Below are positions 8,989-19,226 of a stretch of DNA of 25,370 bases, piece by piece (within the stretch, counting starts at the first letter, position 1; the number at the start of each line of letters is the position of its first letter). The notes under the pieces were generated by a model. It made no database searches. It was not told where the DNA came from and saw only the letters and a list, made by a program, of their open reading frames with translations. This DNA comes from Microdochium bolleyi (taxonomy: Eukaryota > Ascomycota > Sordariomycetes > Xylariales > Microdochiaceae). The translations under genes were made by a program, and so were the position numbers. The DNA is taken from assembly GCA_001566295.1 (NCBI GenBank), contig KQ964301.1, forward strand, positions 1 through 25,370, read 5' to 3'.

Positions 8989-9653
8989 ACTTACCTATGA
9001 ATGAGACAGCCCACGCAGAAAGACGAGTGAAGGACGGCACTTTGCTGTGAGAGAGGCAACGAGGCACCACAGTCTCGTTAAGAGCACAGCATTGATCGCA
9101 ACACTGCCCACAGATATGTGTGGTCGTGGCACCTGTCCCCGCTCGCTGGCCAGGCTAATGAAGTGGCGGAGAGCATGCAGCGGCGACGGTCGATGGCCAG
9201 GGCTGCTTCGGTAGTGCAACGACTCGAGCCAGCCTCGATGCAAGCCTTGCTTTCTTTGGCGTGACCATGCAGCGCAGTCAGCATGATAGCCAGCATCAGG
9301 ACGCCATTGTGGGAAGCCAAGTCGTTGTATGTCCTCCATGGTGCTTGGATTCTGGCCTGATATGGCTTACGGGGGTAGTCTGTGCGAGCTCTCCTCTGAT
9401 AAGGCCAGAACCTTCTGGCAATGACCCTCATAAGGTTGGTGATCTAATCCCTTCACTCAGACCTCCAATGCCTGCTGGAATACTCTCCCAGCGGGCATCG
9501 CCAAGCAGTTTTCACCAGATGGGCAGGACAGAACAGGCATTCACCAGCCGGGTTTAAAAAAAAGTCTATTCTCAAAATTTAGGCTATCTATGGACTACGG
9601 TTCGGCTGGTGCTTTCGGCCAAGAAAGGGGTAAAGAGGACTCGCATCAGATGC
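8989..9653. other. Interval without a convincing gene
   Basis: Overlapping frames occur on the minus strand (one of 117 codons at about 9078-9431), but I find no domain, promoter pattern or consistent codon signal. The right end (about 9545-9653) is probably the 3' UTR of the 906-residue gene and holds an A-rich stretch near 9556. Confidence 0.4.
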
Positions 9654-12457
9654 TCAGTCGACATCGATCGGTGTTGGTACAGGCGATTTCTCAGACCTTA
9701 GCAGCTGGTCGCGGAGATAGCGCTGTGACCGCTGAACGAGCTCCTGGTAAACAGCGTTGGACTGCTCGCGGATCTCCTGAGGAAACTCTTTGTCGTAGAA
9801 TTGTTGGCATTCTTGAAAGAGGAATTGCAGGATGGCAAGCTCGGGCTTCTCACTTGAGGACAGACCAGGCCACGGTTTAGGTTTGGATATCTTGAACAAG
9901 CTGGATTGTTTTGGACATCCATGTCGTCAGCTGATAATCCGCTCAGGACCGACGATAAATCGCGGAATTGAGATTGTACTTACATTGCCATAGGAAGCTC
10001 TGTAGACAGATAGATAGCAACCCACGTGCCGATCGTGTCGGTTAACTGGCTGAAAATGGCGCCGCGGTCCAGAACATCTGATAAACTCATCCCCCCGACC
10101 ATGGAGGAGTCCGAGCGCATCGCACAGAGCATACGGTGCTGGTTCAAAAACTCACGCGCGAGCGCATCGTGCTTGATATTATCATACTGGGTGCGATTCA
10201 CGGCTTGCAGAACTTCTCGCTTGAAGGCCGAACTGCTGGTTAGCTTAGGGTTCAGTTGCGCTTCAATTCTGTAAAACTCCGTGACGAGGTCAGCGCACAT
10301 GATGGAAATCATGATGTTCAGCCTGCGCTTTTCGTTGTCGAAGCCACGAACTGTTATCAACTTGCACCCAACGCGTTGCGCAGTATCCTCAGCTGAACGG
10401 GGTTCGAGATCCATGTCCATCAAGTCGATCAAGCGCATCCTTGATGGCGAACAGTAGAGATCCTTCCCTCCAGAGTCGTCATCATCTAATGTATCGCTTT
10501 CGTGCGCTTCGGAGAGGTGCTGGTAGTAACGGAGTGCTTCGGCTGCTTGCTTGCCCCGCGCAGGGATTACTCCACATAGGATCACAATGAAGAATGTGAT
10601 GTATGATAAAGTGGCTGCGCACTGTGTTCTGTTGACCTTCAGAGACATGAAGCCTTTCGTAGCGGAGTCGAAAAGATCGAGAGAGCGACCATACCATCGC
10701 GCAGGTTGATCGCCCTTTATCTCTTCAGGCCATGCTTTACACATCTCTCCGGATAGTGTTACTCGCCAACTGTTGCAGGAATTGGCCATTTCTTCACGAC
10801 GAAGACAAGAATCCGCCACCTTACCGCGCTTCAGATTCGCTGGTCGGTCTCTCGAGAAGCGCATCGCCATACTTTGTATTGTTTGGTCGCGGATATCTAC
10901 TTCGAAGGACCGAGAGCTCTGTCGACCTGCTGACTTTGTGCCTGCGTGCTGGGTTTTCAGGTATGATCGAGGCTTCTTGCTCTTGTTCCGAAGGCTGCGT
11001 TGAGCTTGTGAGTGGCTGTCCACCTCTGGAGCGCAATGCTCGGTATGCTTTCTCTTCGGCCGTAGCCTGGGAAGTGCAACAACATCCTCACTAGTGGGTA
11101 GAGTGGAAGTGCTTCCGTACAGGACCATAGCTGTAGAAGATTCAGTCGAAGGGCCTCCGGTTCCGCTATCGGGTGTCCAAACGGCTGTCGGAACAGTATA
11201 ATTAATCTCCTGCGCGTGATGAAGGGAGTTGCTAGCAGGATCTCTGGACTTGCCATCGGTATCGATCGTTGCTATTGGGCTTACGGGTCGGCCGAGATGC
11301 TGGTCGTCGGCCTGCTCCGCGCCATCTCCATTGTCATCAAAATGAAGTGCTGTTAAGCTCGTGGGGTCGTCGGAGACAACCATCCTGTCGTTGCTGCCAT
11401 TGAGGCCGGCGTCCGTGGAAGGGTCCACCGTCTGACTTCCTGAGTCTGTCGCATCGGCGCCCTCTTCATCGGTATTGCCTGTCTGGTCGAGATCGTCCTC
11501 TGCTCCGGAATTGCCGTCGTTACCGCTATTGACCCTCGTATCATCGCAGCCGTGTTCGGTGTCATGGTTGGCTCCCGCACTTTCACCAGGACCGGCTTCT
11601 GGGGTAGAGATACGGGTCGGATGTTCGTTGTCGTCCGTGCTGTTCACATGGTCGGTGCTGCTGACTTTGGCGAGATGCGTGCCTGAAATGTCCGCCTGTT
11701 GGTTTTGCTGCTGCTGTCCAGAGCTGAGCTGCGGCTTCTTACTGCCGTCCGATTCGGCGGGGGAGGCAATGTGGCCATTGTCAACAATGTCTCGGACCAT
11801 CTGCGCGACCCGATCCGAAGCAGAGGCATCGTCAATCGGGACCTCGCCGTTGAGGATGCCTGAACTGCGGGTCGCGTCCGCTGTGAATGTATTGCGTTGC
11901 TCTGTGCCGCGGGTTGCTGTCGCCACGACTTGCTCGGCTGAGCAAAGAGGTCGTGGTCTAGCAGCAATATGGGTACTCTTCGATGGTGCTGATTGAATCT
12001 CCACAGTGACCTTAGTCTGCGCGACTAAACTGTCCTCGTCATGATCTTCCAGTGGCTCTTCGTGGTTGCCTTCTGCTGGGGCGAGAGTGGGATCCTGCGC
12101 ACGACCAGGCGATTCCACAGCCGTAGACCTGCAGGCCTGAGCCTCCTGGTATAGAGTCTGTTTGTCGCCGGTATCGATCAAGCCTTGGTTGATTTCGTCC
12201 ATGACGCCTCTCAGGATGCGTAGGGAGTCAATGTGATCCTGTGTCCACTCGCTCGCAGGGGTGAGACTGAGCTTGGACAGTATAGACGTGATGTAAGTCG
12301 ACGCTGTGTTCGCCTCAACGGATAGGAGGCCAACTTGGCTTCTCTTGCTTGCCACATCCGTCATGGAGGATGGGTTCGAGCCCTCAGCGGGCGTGCCACT
12401 GTCTGCGCCAGTCGGTCGAGGCGGCGTTGAGGCTGCCCTTAAAGTCACCTCTGCCAT
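9654..12457 (-). CDS. 906-residue orphan protein, probably nuclear
   Basis: Exons 12457-9984 and 9900-9654 encode 906 residues. The 83-nt intron (9901-9983) has GTAAGT, an AGCTGACG branch and ATCCAG, and it joins PMA to ILFKISKPKPWPGL in frame. The start at 12457 (CAGCATGGC) follows a pyrimidine-rich leader; the frame stays open upstream by 71 residues that look like 5' UTR. Residues about 1-460 are Ser/Thr/Asp/Glu-rich and likely disordered, with a short Gln run (GQQQQNQQ). A basic, NLS-like region lies near residues 465-505 (RLRPKRKHTEH, then RNKSKKPRS). From about residue 520 the sequence looks folded and mainly helical (WRVTLSGEMCKAWPEEIKG, then FDNEKRRLNIMISIMC, then AVNRTQYDNIKHDALAREFL). 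I recognise no family. The layout suggests a chromatin- or nucleus-associated regulator; that is inference only. Confidence 0.75.
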
Positions 12458-13584
12458 GCTGAGAGCGAGGGAGAGCTTGATGGTGAAGCGTTTGATCGAA
12501 ATGAAATGCGGTAACGATTGATCGTAGTCCTGAGGCGACTCTATCACGCACCTAATTGCAAGTAGTGCTCTTCGGGTCGTTTTCAGAAAAGAAAGTGAAA
12601 AGAATGTGGTGCAGCAGTTCACTCTGAAAATGTCTTCATTGTTTGCTTTGGAGCAGGTCGCGTCCCGCACGGGCCTGAGACACGCCAGGATCCTTGCGTC
12701 ATATCAAACAGCATGGGCACAGCGTGACTATCTGGTGTGATTCGCAAGAGCGGACCGATCCTGGTTACCAGCCATTCCAGCTCTGGGCGATCGGACAGAC
12801 GGGGCGGGATCACGCTCATCACCTGACAGCCTCGTATTGGTCAATAAGCATGTAGCGCATTCCGGGGAAGCTCCGATCCCTGCTCAAAAGCACAGCCATA
12901 CAACGGCTCGGGCACCGGTCAGCCGCTAGTGGGGGTTCTGAAGTCAAAGAAGAAACACACCTGCATGTCACACGGGCCGCAGCGCGACCTGATGCTACAT
13001 GACGCGAATCACGATGCGGCACGTCCGGCGAGCTGCAAATGGAGGGCCCGGTCACAGTGCATCCACCATACGGCAATCGATTCCTCTCGTTTGCATGTGT
13101 CTCGGTTGCGGGGCTGGCGCATAAGCGGCTCGGACACTGCTGTGTAGCTGGCAACCAAGCACTTCCGTCGCTTTTGGTCGCAGATAGAGCCGCTTCGACA
13201 GGACTTGCGCAGCCGTCTTGGTTTGCAAACTCATGACCAATGATTGTAACGCGCCATACGGTCAAGAGAGGAGTACATAGATTGTGGGTGATGCTCTGTT
13301 CCCCAAGCCTCGAGGTGGCACGAGAGGCAGTTTCGTGGGTCCGAGCGGTTGGAGGGAGCCAGCCCACGTCAAGACCGAGGTCGAAACAGGATCGCACAGG
13401 TCGGCACTGTCCCCGCCCTTGGTGCGAAGTAAAGACTACAGCAGCCGCAAGATTGAGTACTGACCTGATCTGCGGTGAGTTTTACCGGTCTGGTATCAAT
13501 TCAGTGGTTGCGAGCACTCGCCCAAGGTGTTTGTCATGCTGCCAACCAGAGCCGTGCCCTCTGACACGCTGGTGTGGGCCCTCA
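12458..13584. other. Non-coding interval upstream of the 906-residue gene
   Basis: About 12458-12620 is probably the leader and promoter of the minus-strand gene. The remainder has many short overlapping frames but no domain, intron pair or promoter that would support a gene. Confidence 0.45.
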
Positions 13585-13644
13585 TCCCAATTAGGAAGGA
13601 ATCATGTCTGGCAAAAATGGGACATGATTCCTGCCTAATTGGGA
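13585..13644. repeat. 24-bp near-perfect inverted repeat (hairpin)
   Basis: Arm 1 (13585-13608) and arm 2 (13621-13644) are reverse complements at 23 of 24 positions, separated by a 12-nt loop. The arms contain CATGATTCC. Beyond the arms the flanks (cctca on the left, ttgaag on the right) pair further if one bulged base is allowed. The predicted 60-nt foldback is the strongest one I see in the window. It could be a mobile-element end or MITE remnant, an RNA hairpin or a structured 3' end; the sequence does not decide. Confidence 0.9.
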
Positions 13645-13765
13645 TTGAAGCGTCTCCACCACATCCGAGAGCCCTTCAAGCTCAAGCCCAAAGCATCCAT
13701 GGGTAGCGTATTGCGCCTTCGGGGCATCAAGTCTCCTCTGGAGATCCACCACTGGTTGGCAAGTT

Positions 13766-13945
13766 TTAGTTTGTCGAAGCGTAATTCTGCAGGAAGAACC
13801 CCGTTGGAGGCGTAATCATGGTAGGATAGGATTGTGCGGACATAAAGCTGTTTTGTTCGAAACACTGGCTAGTCAGTGTACATATCGAATCGCCCTGCAG
13901 ACAAGCAAGCGAGTCCAGCTTGAGTAAGAGCCACGAGCTCGTCAT
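13766..13945 (-). CDS. Possible 59-residue small protein
   Basis: TATATA at about 13996-14003 is followed on the minus strand by a leader and a first ATG at 13945 in good context (GCCATGA). The frame begins MTSSWLLLKLDSLACLQG and ends at TAA 13766. A competing frame on the same strand (about 13635-13868, no ATG at its start) has equally protein-like stretches (ELRFDKLKLANQWWISRGDL) and ends inside the hairpin. Which frame, if either, is translated cannot be told; a missed intron could join them. Confidence 0.22.
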   Translation of the reverse strand: MTSSWLLLKLDSLACLQGDSICTLTSQCFEQNSFMSAQSYPTMITPPTGFFLQNYASTN

Positions 13946-14143
13946 GGCTGGATGTTGACGAGCTCAAAGAGGCAGTCGTGGTATTGAGCTGCAGACATAT
14001 ATAGACCCTTCCTTGCGTGCACCGTCTGATTACACTCGGCCATGACAAGTGGCATCTCGATGCAAGCTTTGTCCTCGTTCATACTTTAAAGTCTGCACCA
14101 GTTTTTCGATTTACTCACCTCAACTACCCAACACAACAGCAGC

Positions 14144-14667
14144 ATGGCGCCGACTTAAAACTGGATACTCGTCCAGGTCGAAGCGACGACGACGGTTGTG
14201 ACCATAGAGCAGGATGATCCTTTGGCCGGAGAGACCCGACAAGTCGACAGCACCGACTTCAAGAGAAAGGTATGCTACTCTTATGCCTTGTAGCCACGGC
14301 GGCTAACGCTCTCTAGTATGCCTGGACTCGTGAAATAAGCAACGAAGACTTCGATCGTGTTTTGGAGGAAAAACGCGTATTTGGCGACAAGTACAACCGT
14401 CTGGTCTCACTGTGCAATTACGAAGAGATACTGAACGAGTTCTCGTCACCCAAAGTCACCAAAATTGATCCTGGGGACGATTTCAGCACTCATCATAGAA
14501 GAGGAGAAAGCTTGCGGGCGAGACTGTACGACTTGAGGAGCCGCGTGGCGCTGAAATGGAGTGGCTGGATTTCCCTGTTATCGTGTTGGTACACAAGGCA
14601 TTGGCAGAGTGATGAAGATGTTGCGGTCTGCACTTGCGAGTCTAGCGACCACAAGCCAGCTTGTTGA
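14144..14667 (+). pseudogene. Damaged gene: stop at codon 5 and a likely frameshift
   Basis: The leader (CAACTACCCAACACAACAGC) and ATG at 14144 look like a genuine fungal start, but TAA follows at 14156-14158. The same frame then stays open (TVVTIEQDDPLAGETRQVDS) to a canonical 47-nt intron (14271-14317; GTATGC, GCTAACG branch, CTCTAG). Exon 2 continues (YAWTREISNEDFDRVLEEKR, then LYDLRSRVALKW) to a stop at 14665-14667. Near 14556-14562 the protein-like reading jumps to another frame (WLDFPVIVLVHKALAE, stop 14610-14612), as expected after a 1-nt insertion. Two independent lesions point to a pseudogene, with sequencing error or an unseen start as alternatives. The residues are mostly charged and helical, and the family is unknown. 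Confidence 0.5.
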
Positions 14668-15174
14668 TTCTGGCCGGCGAAGTGATATTGTAGTCTCTGC
14701 GAGTACTACAGCTAGACCCCGCCATGATCGTAGACAAACAAGGTGCAACTCCCACGTGTGTTCCATGCATATTACGGTTGTGAATACCTTGCAATGGAAG
14801 TACCAAGAATGAGCCTGCCCAGATCAGATAAACCCATCAAGAGCACACCTCCAATTATGTAGCTCCAAGCCTACAGAACCGATATTCCTGAGGTCTGTGG
14901 AGCCCGACTGGTTGAGGGGGCCATCATCCTCATTCTGGCAAGTCGACGATGTTGGCGGTGCTCCTACTGGTCGGGATGACGGTGGAGAGCCCGCTTCATT
15001 CAGGAGGTTGCATTGTTGGAATCTTCTTTGGTGTTTGTTTGAGGTCGGTGAAGTGTGCGGGCAATCAGAACTCTTTTTCCCGGACGGAGACAGCGAGACG
15101 CACTAGAATCGCAGTGCGCACGCCACTGCAGGTAATGCTTCCCAGTCGCGTTGCGAAAAACACGTCGAACCTGG
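14668..15174. other. Interval without a convincing gene
   Basis: Short overlapping frames on both strands, no domain and no intron signals in phase. It separates the damaged gene from repeat copy B. Confidence 0.4.
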
Positions 15175-15386
15175 CCCCTGGCCGAGCGGGCGACTCTTGG
15201 ACATATGAGAGGCTCGTCTGGCTCGTCTAGCATACGGGGCATGGCCAGGACAGCTCAGACGAGCCCTGTTCAGTACCAGCCATCACGACAGCGATATCAA
15301 AAGGACTGCAGAATGGACACACACTGGCAAGCTGGGGTCACATCATAAGCTCTGTTATGATGTTCTTGGGCTGCGGATTCTTTCCA
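15175..15386 (+). repeat. Dispersed repeat copy B, possibly tRNA-derived SINE-like
   Basis: This is the partner of 7555-7762. It shares CCCCTGGCCGAG-GGGCGAC at the left, TTCAGTACCAGCCATCA in the middle and GGATTCTTTCCA at the right end (15375-15386). The A-box-like TGGCCGAGCGG is at 15179-15189 and a weak B-box-like GTTCAGTACC at 15268-15277. Its right end abuts the 3' end of the coiled-coil gene. The two copies are well diverged, so the family is old. Confidence 0.5.
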
Positions 15387-15390
15387 ATTT

Positions 15391-15978
15391 TCACCTTCTA
15401 GCACTCCCTGCCTCTCCTACTTGCTGCGCTGTGTGTCTTGGTTGAACTACTGGAGTACTGCCCCCCTCCTTCAACAACAACAACTGTCGTTGTAGACTTT
15501 CAACTTCCTGCTGTAGTCCTTTTGATATTTGCGACTTTTGGGAGTAGATCCATTGGAAAAAAAAGATAATGAGTCGCAAATCTGGGGATTTTCCCATACG
15601 GGTCTTGGCACCCAGCACCTCGATAATGCGATCCGGATCCTTGTTGGCAAAGTTCTTCAGCCATTCCGTCTTCTTCTTGGCCTCGATTTGGAGCTTTTTC
15701 GACTTCGGTGTGTTCAAGTGCTCTATGACGGGAGCAATCCGTGAAAGATGTTCTGCCGTCTGAAGGTTCTGAATTTGTTCCTTCAATGACTCGATTTGGT
15801 TGTGTGCATCCTTGAGATCCTCTGTGCGTTTCAGAAGCTGTCCCTGGAAATATGCTGACATAGAGATGACGAGTTGTTCGGCTTCGTTAAGGAAGTCGTC
15901 GGGTCGGTATTCGCCAGACTGGTCCTGTGAACTGAGGTCGGATTCCGACTTGGATTTCTGCAGGGCCGGGCTCCGCAT
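15391..15978 (-). CDS. Coiled-coil protein, 195 residues
   Basis: The ATG at 15978 lies in a near-ideal context (GCCACCATGC) and the frame runs to TAG at 15391-15393. After a Ser-rich N-terminus (KSKSESDLSSQDQSGEYRP) come two heptad-rich helices: about residues 30-80 (LLKRTEDLKDAHNQIESLKE) and about 160-180 (GLQQEVESLQRQLLLLKEGG). Between them are a basic segment (KKLQIEAKKKTEWLKNF) and a hydrophobic patch (LRLIIFFFQWIYS, about 145-157). This implies a self-associating or scaffold protein, with no known family. A possible 5' UTR intron (16032-16086; GTGAGT to CCACAG) lies upstream. The frame is open to 16122 without a further ATG. The next gene, 17401-17808, is divergent. Confidence 0.62.
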   Translation of the reverse strand: MRSPALQKSKSESDLSSQDQSGEYRPDDFLNEAEQLVISMSAYFQGQLLKRTEDLKDAHNQIESLKEQIQNLQTAEHLSRIAPVIEHLNTPKSKKLQIEAKKKTEWLKNFANKDPDRIIEVLGAKTRMGKSPDLRLIIFFFQWIYSQKSQISKGLQQEVESLQRQLLLLKEGGSTPVVQPRHTAQQVGEAGSARR

Positions 15979-17400
15979 GGTGGCGATGAATTCGGGAGAT
16001 GTCTGCCATATTGCAATGTCCCCGCCTCTGCCTGTGGGTGTGTCTGCCTTATAAGCTTCAGCCGTAGATCCTGCCACGCAACTCACAAGATGATTGCCGA
16101 GGCTGCAACGAAAGTCCGCCAACCAGGATGAGAGGAGACTTGTTGAGCGGCAGCGTGCACGCCGTGAACCAGCTCACCGAAGCAGTGCCAATCCGGGAAA
16201 GGCGCTGCAAGGCTACACGCTTCCTTCAGATTCCATCTCAAGCCGTTGTACCGGCCCAGATCATAGTGTCCGGGCGTGTCACAGCATGCATCAGCGATTT
16301 CGAGGGGTGCCAGGCTTGTGCGTGTGGGCCTTGTCCAGTCTGGGAAGCTACAAGCCTTGTCTCAGGTGGCGGTGCCGAGACCACAAACCATTTCGTGTCT
16401 TACTTGACCTCACCAGGGTGCCTCGTGCGCGCAATCGGGTAGCTTCCCGCCGGAGTCCCATGCTTCTTCTAGTCCACGAAGTGGCTGTCCGATCCGTGAA
16501 TGAGCTGACGCACACAGCATGCCTGCCGAGCCTGCCAACAATACTGTCGTAGGCAGGCTTGTGGGCTTCCCAGGATCGCGCAGGTACTGCGAACAGTGCA
16601 GGTGAAGTAGGCCTGCGGCGTGGGAGCTGAGTCCCCATACCAATGTAGGTGCCCAAGCCTCCTCGGCCAGCCAGTAACAAAGTGGTGCTTGAGCCGGTCA
16701 CTTCCCCGGGAACGGGCAGGCACGATGAGACGAAAGCGCGCCCGTGGGAAGGGCGTGCCTTGCCTTGCATGAGAGCATGAAGCCACAATCACGGTGCCTG
16801 CTTCGCGTGTCAAACAAGTGTTTCTTGAGAGCAGTGCTACCGACTACTTACCTACCTCGTGCGCTGCAAGTCTGTACCGCGTGCTGTTACATCGCCGGAC
16901 TCTTGGGTCCCCAGGGCAGGAATGGCATCCGGCGACTACTGTCACTTGATGTGGACATTGACCAGGTGTGGGAGTTGCGAGTCGCGCAAGGAGCCGTCTT
17001 TTCCCGAGATCACCAGGGTGGTTTGCTCAGGCAGCAATATTTCCGCATTGCCGGGAGTCTAGCATGCATCAGGCATGGGCACGATAGCGGGCATGGCGCA
17101 CTGCGGTCAGACGACAAGCTACAAGGCCATATGCGTGCCGGGGAGCCGCTGTCTCTCGCCAGAAATCGCCATCTACCATCTTCCCTCTTCTCAAAACTTG
17201 TCATCAGCAGTGTTCGGGTGATCCTGGCTCTACGCTCCTATCACAAGCATCGACCTCCCACTCCCTCCCTACCTTCTAATCAAACAGTCTCCCATTGCCC
17301 GGCACGAAACGACGAAACCGACAGCGCAGCAGATATCGACAGCATATCACAAAGCACACCGACAACAGTCCTCCCTCCAACGGGGCTAGCAGCTGCGCTC
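15979..17400. other. Intergenic region between two divergent coiled-coil genes
   Basis: The left end is leader of the minus-strand gene. The right end (about 17220-17400) is C-rich leader for the + strand gene at 17401. In between, frames overlap on all strands without domains or plausible introns, and I see no gene. Confidence 0.45.
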
Positions 17401-17808
17401 ATGTCGCGTTCCAAAGCCAGCCCTTCGCGCGGTGGCACCAGAGTCTCTGTCCCCGCATCAGTCTCCAGCGACGATCCAGAAGTTCAACCAGACCTCGGGA
17501 GGATGCAGCCCTCCTCGTCTGGGGGAGCTTCAGGTCAAGGTGGGGATGGCCTGGGCGATCAGGGCGGCTCATCTGATGACCAGCGTATCGCTTCGCCAAG
17601 CGCAGAATATGGCAGGAGCGATGACAACGGCGACAACGCGAGCGAACCCCCCAACTTCTTCGAGGGATATAATGCGTTCTTGGTTAAGCAAGACGATATT
17701 CTAGGCAAGAAGTTGGATGTCGTACAACAGCAGGATATACTCCTGAGTATTCAGAAGAATGTTGGTTTTCAAGTCAACGCGATGAGGAACCAGCTTCAAA
17801 ATAAATAG
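17401..17808 (+). CDS. Ser/Gly-rich protein with C-terminal coiled coil, 135 residues
   Basis: ATG at 17401 follows about 180 nt of C-rich leader, and the frame ends at TAG 17806-17808. Residues 1-80 are Ser/Gly/Asp-rich and disordered (PSSSGGASGQGGDGLGDQGG). Residues about 85-135 form an amphipathic helix (NAFLVKQDDILGKKLDVVQQ, then LLSIQKNVGFQVNAMRNQLQ). The same frame is open upstream to about 16744, but that stretch has the composition of leader sequence and lacks coding features. No family is recognised. Its short size and coiled-coil end resemble the divergent neighbour at 15391-15978, but I see no sequence homology. Confidence 0.58.
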   Translation: MSRSKASPSRGGTRVSVPASVSSDDPEVQPDLGRMQPSSSGGASGQGGDGLGDQGGSSDDQRIASPSAEYGRSDDNGDNASEPPNFFEGYNAFLVKQDDILGKKLDVVQQQDILLSIQKNVGFQVNAMRNQLQNK

Positions 17809-19226
17809 AAGAAGTGTGGCAATAGAGGAGACTCTGGGTTCATTGCTTGGTCTTGACCAAGTAATCGCCCGAGCTGAGCGATACAACGTGGATCCTCATA
17901 TATTCTTCATAGCACGAATCTCTTCATCCATCTACCATGTCTCATCATTCGAGAAAATGGTGATGACCAGTGCTCTTGACGACCTGTTGCTCTGGCTTTT
18001 CGTGACCCATGGACTTCAATGGCTTAACAACAGACATCACCACCCATTTCTCCACTTGCTAGCAGACACAGCGGTACCGAAGCTCCGGTGGCAATGGCCG
18101 TCGCAGCAGCCCGCCGCGAGGCCGCCTTCATTCTCTCTAACAAGGCTGACATGACAGCCCGTCGAGCAGGATGAGCTTTTGCCGAGGCATCGCAACTGCA
18201 TATGCTCGCACCACTCCCTCCGTCCCGCCCTGCTCTTCTCCTATCCATCATGATTAAGTCATCCGATGTGCGATGACGCGCGCGAGTAGCGGCCGAGGAC
18301 CCGGGGCCGAATCTCGAACTGTCGTCTACGGCGTTGCGGTAATCGGCTGGACTGTGGTGACCGAAATCGTGATGAGAGTTGGTGGGAGACAGCGAATGTA
18401 ACTATTCGACTGCGCGCTCCAGAAAGCCTTGGAGGCATCGCCACCGAACTTGCGTGTTTGTCGCTCTTGTGGCGTTGCTCGGTTCGTTGCTGACCCGCAC
18501 ATCTGGTTTTGCTGGAATATCTTTCATGTCCAAAAGCAGACCTCTTTCGAGGCCTAGTCCTCGCATGCTGGCCTGGGCCTTGATCCCGCCTTTTCTGCAT
18601 GGCTCACGCGTGGAGTGTGGGTGTGTCGGAGACTCGGTTCGAAGTTGTTTCGTGCAAGACTGAGGTCAGTCGCACGGCGTCGGCGGATACTGCCAGGCAC
18701 ATCACGTCGGAAGGTTCGGCAAGGCTCGGAGGTGGACGTCACGCTCGTTGCGCTCTGTGGTGTAGTTGTCATCACGAGGCGGTGGTGGCTGGTGGGGGGA
18801 CGTGATGCTCTGAGCACTGTCGTGGAACTGGTGGCGATTGTGGCCTAGATGGAGCGCGCACATCTCTACAAAAGGTGTCCCTCTGGAGTCGTCCGAGGTC
18901 GCGGCAGACTGGTTGCAATGGCTAAAGCTGTCAGGAACAGAGCGACGCAGGCTCAGGACTTGGTCGGCCTTGCCGGGCCGCTGGGGGCGATTTACGACAA
19001 GGCCTTGAGGTCTCTGGCGCGTGGGGACAAGAAATGGTCGTGTATCAACCGCCGAGATCACTGACTTCGATTTCGAAGTGCAGACAGTGTCACTTCCTAT
19101 CGATCCGTTGTAGAGAACAATCATCGTCTGTTGGCATTGAGATGCTACGACAACGCGTTTACAAGACGCCCCAGACCGGGCGTCATAACCAAGTTGGTCG
19201 AAGGGGTGTGCGGCTCCTCTGGGAAG
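17809..19226. other. Mostly non-coding interval with a short coding trace
   Basis: At 18034-18174 (+) a frame reads like protein (TEAPVAMAVAAARREAAFIL, ending at TGA 18172-18174) and can be reached from two alternative upstream exons: ATG 17937 with an intron 17960-18062, or a longer frame through 17959 with an intron 17960-18033. Neither is clearly right. From 18180 to 19226 I see only overlapping unsupported frames. Confidence 0.35.

Noticed and set aside
12458..12670. 71-residue N-terminal extension of the 906-residue protein
   Set aside because: It reads like a pyrimidine-rich 5' UTR, and the ATG at 12457 has a strong context immediately after it.
12819..13397. 192-codon minus-strand open frame
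   Set aside because: No domain, no start context or splice support, and competing frames on the + strand are equally long.
16744..17400. N-terminal extension of the coiled-coil protein that starts at 17401
   Set aside because: The frame is open, but its last part is clearly C-rich leader and the residues before it are not protein-like.
18702..19124. 140-codon minus-strand open frame
   Set aside because: Composition is arbitrary, other frames overlap it, and no promoter, intron or domain supports it.
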